A DNA stretch of 64,000 bases from Bordetella sp. FB-8 (GTDB lineage Bacteria; Pseudomonadota; Gammaproteobacteria; Burkholderiales; Burkholderiaceae_B): contig NZ_KB907784.1 in NCBI RefSeq assembly GCF_000382185.1, positions 1,761,633 through 1,825,632 on the forward strand, read 5' to 3'. Shown piece by piece: positions 35,384 to 43,107 of this stretch; the stretch's first letter is position 1; each line of letters begins with the position of its first letter. A program made the position numbers and the translations under genes. The notes beneath the pieces are model-generated. The model searched no databases. It saw only the letters and a program-made list of their open reading frames with translations, and was not told the origin of the DNA.

Positions 35384-36943
35384 ATGTCGTCAATGCATGA
35401 CAGATTTTACGAGCAGGCGACTCATCTGAAAACCCTGCTGGATAACGATCCTGCCGAGGCAGTAAAGCAGGCCCGGGAGATCGATCTTGATACCGCTGAA
35501 CCCGAACGCTTCAATCTGATGATTTTGCGGGCGAGCACCTTGGTGGATGGCGGTGCCTTGACTCGACAACAGGATGCGATTGAAGAAGGGCTTACGCTAT
35601 TTCGCGAACTGCATAGCCGATTCCCAACGGCCGACATCATCTATAACCTGGCGAACGGATTGGTCGCGGCGACAGGTACCCCGCCTCGTAACCCCATGTG
35701 GTTGGAGCATCAGGAACACACCAGAGAGCGTCGTGCCGAGGCACGACAATGCTTCTGGAAGGTAGCGCAGGCCGCGGATGCCGACCCCGCGCTGAGAACC
35801 CAAGCCTGGACAAACCTCGCCAACCAGTTCAGCAGCAGCTACCGACTTGGCGAAGCTCATGATGCATGGCTTGCAGCGCTAGAGATCGATCCGGAAAACG
35901 GAGTTGCGGCAAGTTCCGCGGCCCATAATTTACTATGGCTTTACGAGCGAGGCGTCTGTTCAGACCTTGCACGTGTCGAGGCAATCATGTTGGCGAAGAT
36001 TGCACATCGATATCAAGATCGAGTCATCCAATACGCCGGTGCGCAGGCTGCGGAAAAGATCGCTGCGTTCGCCAGCGAGCTGGAAGATCCGCCGCCGCGA
36101 TCGCCACACGCCGATCCATTCATCAGGTGGGTTGAACACGAACGCCTGACACTTGCACCAGCCGTCGAACTCATCGATCCCACCTTAGGTAAGCTGGATT
36201 GGCTCATGCTTCCCGGAATTCTGGAACGCGAGCCCGGCGTCAGCGGAATGCCGCCCCCCGTATTTGCCATGTTCAACGTACTGAAGAGCGATTTTATACT
36301 CGCACGTGACTTGGCCTGGCGGGCTGCCGACGAAAACGTGTGGCCCACGACGGGGCGATTTGGGGATACCCTTGATTACGCCACCTACGGCCCCGATGCG
36401 TCTGCGCTTATCTTGGCGCATCGTACAGCCCTCGACCTGCTCGACAAGATAGCCGTGACGGCGAACCATTATTTCGAGTTTGGACAACCGCCAGAGAAGG
36501 TCTACTTTGGCAAGCTATGGCGAGGAACCCCTGACAAGGTAACTGGTGCACGCCCCCTTTCCGAGAAGGTCGAGAAGGTGATTCGCGGGGGCGTCAGTGC
36601 CCTCTATGGTCTTGTGGAGCTTGCCGAGGACTACGACAGCATCGCGGGTATCCTGCGCTCTCAAAAGGACCTCCGCAACGCGGGCACGCACCGATTTGTG
36701 GTACTGCACGACTTTGGAGATCCCGCACGTAGCAGGCAGACACCTGAAATTGAACATCATCGCCGGGAGCAATTTACCCGGGAAGCATTGCGCGCACTAC
36801 GAGTTGCCAGGTCGGCCATCCAAATGCTCGCGCTCTCGATTTCGCAGCATGAACAAGGCTTAGTACAGCGGACATCCGGTGCTATTGGATCGTTAGTCAT
36901 CCCCGACCACGACTGGGTTCGCGGGCGCGGCAGTGAGATTTAA
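35384..36943 (+). CDS. TPR-like protein with C-terminal LA2681-type HEPN domain
   Basis: 519 residues. The first half is helical and TPR-like (FNLMILRASTLVDGG, DIIYNLANGLVAATG, TQAWTNLANQFSSSYRLGEA, then AWLAALEIDPENGVAASS). The C-terminal part carries RNAGTHRF (Arg431-x4-His436), which fits the Rx4-6H motif of HEPN ribonucleases, in the form I associate with LA2681-like HEPN proteins. It lies 62 bases after gajB on the same strand. Probable role: a HEPN RNase effector or accessory of the Gabija-like operon, inferred from motif and position. Confidence 0.7.
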   Translation: MSSMHDRFYEQATHLKTLLDNDPAEAVKQAREIDLDTAEPERFNLMILRASTLVDGGALTRQQDAIEEGLTLFRELHSRFPTADIIYNLANGLVAATGTPPRNPMWLEHQEHTRERRAEARQCFWKVAQAADADPALRTQAWTNLANQFSSSYRLGEAHDAWLAALEIDPENGVAASSAAHNLLWLYERGVCSDLARVEAIMLAKIAHRYQDRVIQYAGAQAAEKIAAFASELEDPPPRSPHADPFIRWVEHERLTLAPAVELIDPTLGKLDWLMLPGILEREPGVSGMPPPVFAMFNVLKSDFILARDLAWRAADENVWPTTGRFGDTLDYATYGPDASALILAHRTALDLLDKIAVTANHYFEFGQPPEKVYFGKLWRGTPDKVTGARPLSEKVEKVIRGGVSALYGLVELAEDYDSIAGILRSQKDLRNAGTHRFVVLHDFGDPARSRQTPEIEHHRREQFTREALRALRVARSAIQMLALSISQHEQGLVQRTSGAIGSLVIPDHDWVRGRGSEI

Positions 36944-37238
36944 GTGCACGGCATCCGGCGCCCACGCCGCCGTCCATGTCGGTGGGTTTCATCTTCGGCG
37001 TTGCCAGCGTGCATGCAATTCCTCAAGCCGTACCATCTCGTGGGCGGCGGATTCATGAAGCGATTGCAACGGCGCGAGCGGGATGGAACGAGGTGGATTC
37101 CCCGGCGAGCCATCCGACTTAAGGAATCCGTCACGCAAGCCGATATACCTGTGTTAGGTGTCGGTCGCAGCGCAGGCATATGGATCAACCTGACGAAAAT
37201 TCACTGACATTCATTACCCTCTCGATCATTGTCCCTCT
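36944..37238. other. Intergenic region in the cargo
   Basis: 295 bases between the HEPN gene and the next rightward gene. A GTG-started frame of 87 codons (36944-37207) exists but has an odd Arg-rich composition and no ribosome binding site, so I do not call it. The last 60 bases are AT-richer and may hold a promoter. Confidence 0.4.
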
Positions 37239-38483
37239 ATGACTCAGCCGCCTGTCGTTGACATCTTGTTTCGCGCCATCCTCACCGGCGATCAAGCTGC
37301 ACTCGGAGATCTCGAGACGCATCGAGCCGCAGAATGCACCGACCTGCGGGCGCTGATCAGCACTGATCAGGCTGGTGCAGTGGAGCTGGATCTCGAACTC
37401 GGAGCGACCTCTAGCATCTATGTGACGCCGCTGTTCGAGGGGCCGCGGGCGTTTTTCATATCGCGCCATATAAGCGTACAAGCACGACTCACGGGCGGGC
37501 AAACAACGGTGCCCCTTGACTACTCGTTGAGCTTCGATTCCAACTTCGCGGAGAAAATGCGCGCCACGCTAAATGGGGAGAATATTCAGCAAGCCGACCA
37601 TGATCGTGTGATCGAGGTTTTAATGCTGAAGGCCAAGAACCCCCGGGTGCAATTCGATGTCGTGCCGTTTCTCTACGAGAACGTTCGCTTGGCCCGGGAA
37701 AATGAAAACAACCTGAGGCCCTTGAACACCCTGATCGCGTTTCGCATGCTTGACCACCTCAACTGGGAAGCCTTCAGAAGCAACCCAAGCCGGTTTGATT
37801 TCGGCACTCCCGCAGAAACTCTGAAAGCATCGCTTCGACCCGATGCGGAAGCCTTTCTCTCAGAGTTATATGCCAACGAGTCGGTCGTACACCATGAAGC
37901 CAAGAGTCTCGGCGTCCAAGCGTTACTGCTTCGATTTGCTACGCTGTGGCGGAATCAAAGCAAGCGCGACATTGATCAGATCCTGCACGAATTACTCCGA
38001 TTCTGCATATCGGAGCTGGGTTTCGTTCCCGCAACCGAATTAAGCTTGATCTGGAGTGGCATTCGGGGCAAAGAAGCCGCACCCTTCTTTGGCCCGGTTA
38101 TCAATCCTTCGGCCAAGCTGTTCAAGGCAGTTCGCGGCATGGCTTGGGATATGACACATCTGCGGATCATGGAACAAACCGCTCGCCTAACACGATTTGG
38201 TTCATTCTTCATTCCGCACTTCGTCTCTATCGACGAACGCTGGCGAACGTTGCTGCGTTTGAACCCCGTGCGCTTCATGGTAGTGGACGATTCAAAGAAC
38301 AGTATGCTACTGGCGCGGACTCACGAATTGGCATTTCAAGAAGCGCTTCATGCATGCGCCGGGGAAAGCTTGCTTGGCGAGGTTACCGCCGAAAAAGTTG
38401 AATCCCGCCGTGTGGCAGCGCAAAGCATTGATGTGGCCACCATGAAGCAAAAGGTCGCCAAAGAGGAACATACTTGGCGCTAG
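37239..38483 (+). CDS. Hypothetical protein, 414 residues, cargo of unknown function
   Basis: A soluble protein without signal peptide or membrane helix. The N-terminal third looks beta-rich (AVELDLELGATSSIYVTPLF, RHISVQARLTGGQTTVPLDY). The rest is helical and contains MAWDMTHLRIMEQTAR and SIDERWRTLLRLNPVRFMVVDD, which could be an active or structural motif. I do not recognise the family. It is downstream of the Gabija-like operon in the same direction but 295 bases away, so it may be a separate transcription unit. A defence or stress role is only suggested by location. Confidence 0.6.
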   Translation: MTQPPVVDILFRAILTGDQAALGDLETHRAAECTDLRALISTDQAGAVELDLELGATSSIYVTPLFEGPRAFFISRHISVQARLTGGQTTVPLDYSLSFDSNFAEKMRATLNGENIQQADHDRVIEVLMLKAKNPRVQFDVVPFLYENVRLARENENNLRPLNTLIAFRMLDHLNWEAFRSNPSRFDFGTPAETLKASLRPDAEAFLSELYANESVVHHEAKSLGVQALLLRFATLWRNQSKRDIDQILHELLRFCISELGFVPATELSLIWSGIRGKEAAPFFGPVINPSAKLFKAVRGMAWDMTHLRIMEQTARLTRFGSFFIPHFVSIDERWRTLLRLNPVRFMVVDDSKNSMLLARTHELAFQEALHACAGESLLGEVTAEKVESRRVAAQSIDVATMKQKVAKEEHTWR

Positions 38484-38580
38484 ATGCACAGTTACACCGA
38501 GTGGCAATCGAGCATCGGCAGCGGCCAACACCGACCTAGGCATCCGATACAGATAAGATCAACGCCCGGCGCCACATGCG

Positions 38581-39717
38581 CTAATAGCGCGTATTCTCAG
38601 TCATGAATTGCCATAGCTGCCTGCGATCCAGCACTTGCCCATTCAAGATGACTTCGCCAAACGTGTCGTCAACGAGGCGGCGATGGCCTTCACCCTCATA
38701 AACATGCACATGGATGCCGTGCTCCTGGGGGCGGTCAGCGGTCCAGAGGACTGCCGGGGTTGACGACCACATATCGAAGTGGTGCCCGGCATACTCATCG
38801 AGGTTGAGCTGCCGATCCGGCGTCACATAGGTGTTGCTGTTGTTGAACTGGTCATGGAGCGGCTTGAGGGGCGTTGAGACGATCTTCTCGCCACTCCAAA
38901 TGCTGTCGTTGCCGCAGTTGCCGCAAAAATGCTTGGCGTGCGGCGTCCGCGCAAAGCTCCCCAGGTCAAGGTGAGGGTATCCACACTTCTTGCAGGTGAC
39001 GCAGGAGGTTTCATACCCCAGTTCGAGGGAACGAACGAATTCAAATGCCGCAGGTGGCGTCACCTGGATCAGTGTGATGTCGGTGCTGGCGAAAAGGCCG
39101 GCGTCCTGGTTGTACGAGCACACGATCGCGTCAAAATCCCGATCCAGTACCTTCTTCTCGGCACCGGAGAATCGTTTATGCACGTGAATCTTCGGCGCGC
39201 GCTTTGCGATCGGTCGGCTGGAAAGCGCCGGGGGCAGCGAGCACCAGATTCCGATTTCCTCGTACTCGTTGAATTCAACTTCGAGGGGATCGACGACGTA
39301 GCTCATCTCCATCAGGTGGTTGCTGCATAGCACCTCCCCTGATTCTGGCAAAGCCGCAATGTCAGCCTTCGTGCCCCAGTGGATCTGGTGCGTTTTGCAG
39401 TACCAGCGTTGAGCGCCGTTCCTGAACTTTCCACACGGAACGATGTGGCACGGGAGCACCGCGTCTGTCCCGGACTTGCCCTCGAAGTGACCGAAGACCT
39501 CCTCAGAACTAACGGCGATGTTGCCGATGGTCCGTCCCGGCGCCCAGCAGACAGCGGCCGCGGCGGAGTATTGCTCATGCTCAAATTCGACTTCATCTTC
39601 GTCGCCGTGCTTGCGAACGAACTCCTTCCTGGCCATCCCTGTACCGGGATTCGACCATTCACATTCCCAGACCTCGACGCGGCCAGTTTCTCTGTTTAGC
39701 TTGCGCGAATAGAACAT
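38581..39717 (-). CDS. Hypothetical protein with zinc-ribbon-like cysteines, 378 residues
   Basis: Leftward gene converging on the 414-residue gene. A four-cysteine cluster (CVTCKKCGYPHLDL and HFCGNCGND) looks like a zinc ribbon in the second half, and another Cys/His group is near PCGKFRNGAQRWYCKTHQIHW. The N-terminal part starts MFYSRKLNRETGRVEVWECE. No known domain is recognised. The ATG at 39717 was chosen because the longer frame's start lacks a Shine-Dalgarno sequence. AT-rich codon use sets it apart from the element backbone. Confidence 0.55.
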   Translation of the reverse strand: MFYSRKLNRETGRVEVWECEWSNPGTGMARKEFVRKHGDEDEVEFEHEQYSAAAAVCWAPGRTIGNIAVSSEEVFGHFEGKSGTDAVLPCHIVPCGKFRNGAQRWYCKTHQIHWGTKADIAALPESGEVLCSNHLMEMSYVVDPLEVEFNEYEEIGIWCSLPPALSSRPIAKRAPKIHVHKRFSGAEKKVLDRDFDAIVCSYNQDAGLFASTDITLIQVTPPAAFEFVRSLELGYETSCVTCKKCGYPHLDLGSFARTPHAKHFCGNCGNDSIWSGEKIVSTPLKPLHDQFNNSNTYVTPDRQLNLDEYAGHHFDMWSSTPAVLWTADRPQEHGIHVHVYEGEGHRRLVDDTFGEVILNGQVLDRRQLWQFMTENTRY

Positions 39718-39792
39718 ATGGAATCCAATAAAACTTGAAATAGCCGCGCTTGGTCGAGCCGGAAAAACCACGACGTGGACTTCGCATCGAGA

Positions 39793-40440
39793 CTAAAATT
39801 GTGCCAGCAGCCCATGCACGATCGGCCATACGCTTGGTGCTGCATTTGCCAGAAGCCCGGCAATCGTCCCTTCTGTGATGTTGCGCAGGGTGTGTCCGGC
39901 TTCCTTAACAATACTTGGGTTCGGCTCATCCAAGAGTTGAGCCTCGATCGTCGCCAACTGCGCTTTAGCTTTCCGCTCGTCCAGGGCAGGCAACTGCAAC
40001 TCGGCGAGATGAGCTTTCATCAGATCCACCAACTGCTGGAGTTCGTCCGTCGATGGCCCCGTGTACGTGGTGGTTTGGGTCTGGTGCGCGTGGATGCCTT
40101 GTTGTACGGGCGAATTCACCGCTTGCCCAATATTGAGCGTGTTGTGATTGAACGTAGGCGGTGGATTCACAAGACGGTCAGCCTTGTCTCGTCCGTCAGG
40201 CGTCAATGCAACGTAACCATGACCTCGATCGAACAAGGTCTTCTCGCTCACCATCTCGATGAGGGCATCGAAGAACGTGTCTTTATCGACATGATCGAAT
40301 TCAGCCCGAATTTCCCAGGCGGATGCGTTCCGATTCGGCAAATGCGCGATACGCCGATAAACTGACTTCAAGATTTGTTCTTTGAGTTCTGCGTCTGCCA
40401 AGGTGTGCTCCGAGCACGTTGTTGAAGTTAAAACTTGCAC
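39793..40440 (-). CDS. Hypothetical protein with winged-helix N-terminus, 215 residues
   Basis: The N-terminal 90 residues read like a winged helix (LKEQILKSVYRRIAHLPNR, FFDALIEMVSEKTLFDRGHGYVALT). A short polar segment follows with NHNTLNIGQAVNSPVQQG, the kind of beta-helical repeat found in small sensor proteins. The helical C-terminus ends KEAGHTLRNITEGTIAGLLA and a hydrophobic tail. I cannot assign a family; the C-terminal module resembles one I associate with assorted small phage- and defence-linked proteins. It lies just downstream of the HigBA pair on the same strand. Confidence 0.5.
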   Translation of the reverse strand: MQVLTSTTCSEHTLADAELKEQILKSVYRRIAHLPNRNASAWEIRAEFDHVDKDTFFDALIEMVSEKTLFDRGHGYVALTPDGRDKADRLVNPPPTFNHNTLNIGQAVNSPVQQGIHAHQTQTTTYTGPSTDELQQLVDLMKAHLAELQLPALDERKAKAQLATIEAQLLDEPNPSIVKEAGHTLRNITEGTIAGLLANAAPSVWPIVHGLLAQF

Positions 40441-40443
40441 ATT

Positions 40444-40764
40444 TTAGGCGGCTACGGTGATGCCGGGAGTATGCGTACGCCGCGCAGGCTGGACAACAAT
40501 CTCGACATGCTGGTCCAACGACACCAGCGCCTGCATCAACCGCTCCAGAGAAATGTTCTGGAGCTTGTAGCGGCGCACCTGCGACACCTTCGGCTGGGTC
40601 ATGCCGGTAATCGTCGCGGTTTCAGACTGACTAAGGCCGCGCTGGTCGATCAGTGCGTTGAGCTTGAACGCAAGCGCGGCCTTTGCCGACAACTCCTTGG
40701 CGTCGTCGAAACCGAGGTCGAGCAGCACGTTGTCGGTGCCTTGGGGATGGTTGATACGGGTCAT
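40444..40764 (-). CDS. higA: HigA-like XRE antitoxin
   Basis: 106 residues with a helix-turn-helix (LSQSETATITGMTQPKVSQVRR) after FKLNALIDQRG. It has the form of the XRE-type antitoxins that pair with Gp49-like toxins. It is encoded immediately downstream of the toxin gene, the usual inverse order of HigBA modules, with start and stop overlapping. It would neutralise the toxin and repress the operon. Confidence 0.82.
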   Translation of the reverse strand: MTRINHPQGTDNVLLDLGFDDAKELSAKAALAFKLNALIDQRGLSQSETATITGMTQPKVSQVRRYKLQNISLERLMQALVSLDQHVEIVVQPARRTHTPGITVAA

Positions 40765-41126
40765 CACGTTCTCCCGCTCGCCCCGTAGCGGGCGAGCACT
40801 GCTTTCAGCCGCTTCTCGATCAGTTCCACGTCCGGCTGCGGCGTAGCGATGCCGGACTTGGATTTCTTCTGGAACGCATGGAGCACATGCACCGTGTCGC
40901 CGACCCGCACGGTATAGACCGCGCGGAAGGTGTCGCCGCGATGGTCTTCCGCCAGCTCATACACGCCGGAACCCAGCCCCTTCCAGGGCTTGGCCGAATC
41001 CGGCGTGCCGCCCAATTGGACGACGAACAGCGCCACACCCATGTCCTTCTGCACGTCGATCGGGAACTCCTTGAAGTCCTTTTTCGACGAGCCTTCCCAA
41101 TAGAGGAGCTTGCGTTTCTGTACCAT
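40764..41126 (-). CDS. higB: HigB-like (Gp49/RelE superfamily) toxin
   Basis: 120 residues of the phage-derived Gp49-like/HigB type: LYWEGSSKKDFKEFPIDVQKD, GVYELAEDHRGDTFRAVYTV, VHVLHAFQKKSKSG. In this superfamily the toxin cleaves mRNA on the ribosome. It precedes the antitoxin gene. A perfect 16-bp inverted repeat lies 33 bases upstream of its start. The module sits next to the integrase and probably stabilises the element. Confidence 0.82.
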   Translation of the reverse strand: MVQKRKLLYWEGSSKKDFKEFPIDVQKDMGVALFVVQLGGTPDSAKPWKGLGSGVYELAEDHRGDTFRAVYTVRVGDTVHVLHAFQKKSKSGIATPQPDVELIEKRLKAVLARYGASGRT

Positions 41127-41159
41127 GAAATTATATCCGTTCGGGTATGGATGGCAAAC

Positions 41160-41194
41160 CCCGAATTGTCGTATCAGCGATACGACAATTCGGG
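41160..41194. promoter_or_regulatory. Perfect 16-bp inverted repeat upstream of higBA
   Basis: CCCGAATTGTCGTATC, a 3-base spacer, then its exact reverse complement. It lies between the higB start (41126) and the integrase stop (41203). No T-run follows on either strand, so an operator for the HigBA complex is more likely than a terminator. Confidence 0.6.
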
Positions 41195-41202
41195 TGCCAG
41201 GT

Positions 41203-42549
41203 TCAGGTACCGGCCGCCGCCTCCGGCGTGGTCCGCTTTGTGCCAGGCGGCACGGCGCGCTTCGGGCTTTTGCGGTGGCGATAGGGCCGATAGTTGCCCT
41301 GACTGGTGCGGGTCTTCTCGCCTTCCGCGATGGCGGAAGCGGCCGCCGGCGGCGCAGTCGGCGTAGCCGACGCCCGGCTGTCGATGGCGTCCCGCCGTAG
41401 GTTGGCGACCTTCTCGGCAGCCGCCCGGATCGGGTCATCCTCGGTATGCACATACGTCATGAACTGCGTGACGGTCTTGTGCGCAGTCAGCGCCATGCCG
41501 ACCTTGATGGGCACGCCGGAATTGGCGATGTCGGTGGCGGCGCGATGGCGAATGCCGTGCGTGCCGACGTGCGGCACCTTGGCCCGTTCCAGGATGCGCC
41601 GCCAGGAGTTGTAATAGGTGCCTTCAGGCAGCGGTTCCTTGCTGTCGAAGATGGCTGGACACACGTAAGGCGAATCGTTGATGCGCGGGGCATTGGACAA
41701 CAGTTGGTAGGCTGCTTCGCTCATCGGCTTGGAAATGTCGCCAGTCTTGCTGTCTGGCCAGACGACGCGGCGATTCTCGAAATCGACCCATGCCCATTCG
41801 AGCGTGCGGATCTCTATCATGCGTGCCGAAAACTCGAATTGCAGGCGGATCGCCAGCGTCAGGATCGGGTGCTCCAACCCTTCGGCATCCGCCCGGTCGA
41901 GATAAGCATAGAGACGCGCCAGCTCGTCGTTGACGATGTAGCGCGTCTCGCCATCTTCCCGGTACTTGGGGACGTGGCGGCACGGGTTAGAGCCGTCCGG
42001 CCGGTAGCCCCACACTTCGGCCATGTTAAGCATCTTGCGCAGGCAAGCCAGGAGCCGGTTGGCCGTGACGGCGATATGCGCCTTGTCCCGCATCAGCGCC
42101 GTGATGTCTGCGCGCGTCAGGTCGGGCACCTTCATCTTGCCCAACGCCGGGATGATGTGACGGTCGATGTAGCCTTGGTAGGTATCGACCGTACGGGGCT
42201 TGTTGCGCGGCTTCGAGTATTCCTCGATGAACTGCCCACACAACTCCTTGACCGTGGGGGCCATGCGCGCGGCCAGCTTGGCGGCGCTGGGGTCGTTGCC
42301 CTTGCGCACGTCGGCCAGCCAGTCCTGCGCGATCGAGCGGGCCTGCTCGACGGTCAGCTCGCCGAACTGGCCAATTTTCGGCTTGCGGCGCTCGCCCCAG
42401 TTCGTGCGGTACTGGAGCATGAAGACCTTGCGGCCGTGGGCGGTGACTTTGCAGAGGAATCCGGGGACAATAGTGTCCCGCAGTTCGTAGTCTTTGCCGG
42501 TGACTTCGGCCGCATCGACAGCGGATTTTGTGAGCTTGATCTTGGCCAT
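41203..42549 (-). CDS. int: Tyrosine-type site-specific integrase of the element
   Basis: About 448 residues. An arm-binding DUF4102-type N-terminus (MAKIKLTKSAVDAAE, GRKVFMLQYRTNWGERRK) leads to a SAM-like core-binding domain and a catalytic domain with Arg in ARMIEIRTLEW, HGIRH (His-x-x-Arg), a His in TAHKTVTQ and the tyrosine in FMTYVHTEDD. It is followed by a long basic Pro-rich tail. It would integrate and excise the element at the tRNA-Leu(CAA) anticodon loop. It lies 178 bases from the right junction and reads inward. Confidence 0.92.
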   Translation of the reverse strand: MAKIKLTKSAVDAAEVTGKDYELRDTIVPGFLCKVTAHGRKVFMLQYRTNWGERRKPKIGQFGELTVEQARSIAQDWLADVRKGNDPSAAKLAARMAPTVKELCGQFIEEYSKPRNKPRTVDTYQGYIDRHIIPALGKMKVPDLTRADITALMRDKAHIAVTANRLLACLRKMLNMAEVWGYRPDGSNPCRHVPKYREDGETRYIVNDELARLYAYLDRADAEGLEHPILTLAIRLQFEFSARMIEIRTLEWAWVDFENRRVVWPDSKTGDISKPMSEAAYQLLSNAPRINDSPYVCPAIFDSKEPLPEGTYYNSWRRILERAKVPHVGTHGIRHRAATDIANSGVPIKVGMALTAHKTVTQFMTYVHTEDDPIRAAAEKVANLRRDAIDSRASATPTAPPAAASAIAEGEKTRTSQGNYRPYRHRKSPKRAVPPGTKRTTPEAAAGT

Positions 42550-42726
42550 GACGCCTCCTAGTTCGGGATCGAACGCAGGAACCAGCCAGGAGCCACGGCA
42601 TCGGGAAGTGTGCCGCAATCGGTCTGGTCAAGGCGTAAGGTTAGACGGGACTAACCCATTGGAAAACCAAGCCCAGCAAGGCTTAGCGGGTTCCAGCGTA
42701 GTCCCATGCTATTCTTCAAGAACAAT

Positions 42727-42778
42727 CTCAAAATCCCCCGCCGCAAGGCGTGCCGGTTCGATTCCGGCCTCGGCACCA
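42727..42778 (+). pseudogene. 3' half of the native tRNA-Leu(CAA), element junction (attR-like)
   Basis: CTCAAAA followed by TCCCC, a long variable arm, T-stem GCCGG/CCGGC with TTCGATT loop, and acceptor CTCGGC plus ACCA. Joined to the 5' half at 14340-14378 it restores a GGGGA/TCCCC anticodon stem. One G of the expected CTCGGGC acceptor strand is missing, so even after excision this copy would have a damaged acceptor stem. It differs from exon 2 of the intron-bearing tRNA at about seven positions. It marks the right end of the element. Confidence 0.8.
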
Positions 42779-42837
42779 GAGAAAATCTTCAAATAATTCA
42801 AAAAGATAGAAGATTTCTCAGTTCCGGACTCACGCCC

Positions 42838-43010
42838 ACCAAGCACGAGTCCACGCAGGCCGGGGAGCATAAGAAGGCAAAAGCCCTCATCCCGCGCTTG
42901 GGAAAATATTCGCTGGCCGCGCTCAACGCCGTGATCATTGCTCAATTTCGCGACATGCGTCTTGCCGGGGATGCCGACGAAAAGGGCAAGACAGTAGATC
43001 TCAAAATAGC
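42838..43010 (+). pseudogene. Tyrosine integrase fragment from an older island
   Basis: The frame reads TKHESTQAGEHKKAKALIPR then LGKYSLAALNAVIIAQFRDM and LAGDADEKGKTVD. This is the core-binding (SAM-like) segment of a phage/ICE integrase, similar in style to shufflon-type recombinases. Both ends are lost; the frame continues into unrelated sequence near a 22-nt palindrome at 43011. Its position directly behind the tRNA-Leu 3' end suggests a previous island used the same tRNA. Confidence 0.6.
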
Positions 43011-43032
43011 GAATTTTTGCCGGCAAAAATTC
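43011..43032. repeat. Perfect 22-nt palindrome at the integrase-fragment breakpoint
   Basis: GAATTTTTGCC followed by its exact reverse complement with no spacer. It lies where similarity to the integrase fragment ends and AT-rich DNA begins. It may be a rearrangement scar or a protein-binding site. Confidence 0.5.
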
Positions 43033-43107
43033 ACTATGACTCTTCGCATATTTTTCATATTATCTATTCATAATCAATAGGTTATTGACAATATTTGGCA
43101 GGAAAAA

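Larger units (their letters stand above)
14379..42726. mobile_element. Degraded Tn4371/IncP-like integrative element inserted in tRNA-Leu(CAA)
   Basis: About 28 kb between the two halves of a tRNA-Leu gene. It carries a tyrosine integrase at the right end, a maintenance module (parA, repA, parB, DUF932, DUF736, DUF2285, DUF2958, AlpA-like), residual transfer genes (traF, trbF, trbG, trbI) and cargo. The gene order matches the Tn4371-like ICE family as I know it. The relaxase, coupling protein and trbB-E/J genes are absent, and most of trbL is lost at an IS3-type insertion, so self-transfer is not expected. Tn4371-type elements are not generally known for tRNA targets, so the insertion site is itself notable. 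Confidence 0.82.

Noticed and set aside
36944..37207. 87-codon GTG-started frame after the HEPN gene
   Set aside because: Arg-rich composition, no ribosome binding site and no recognisable motif.
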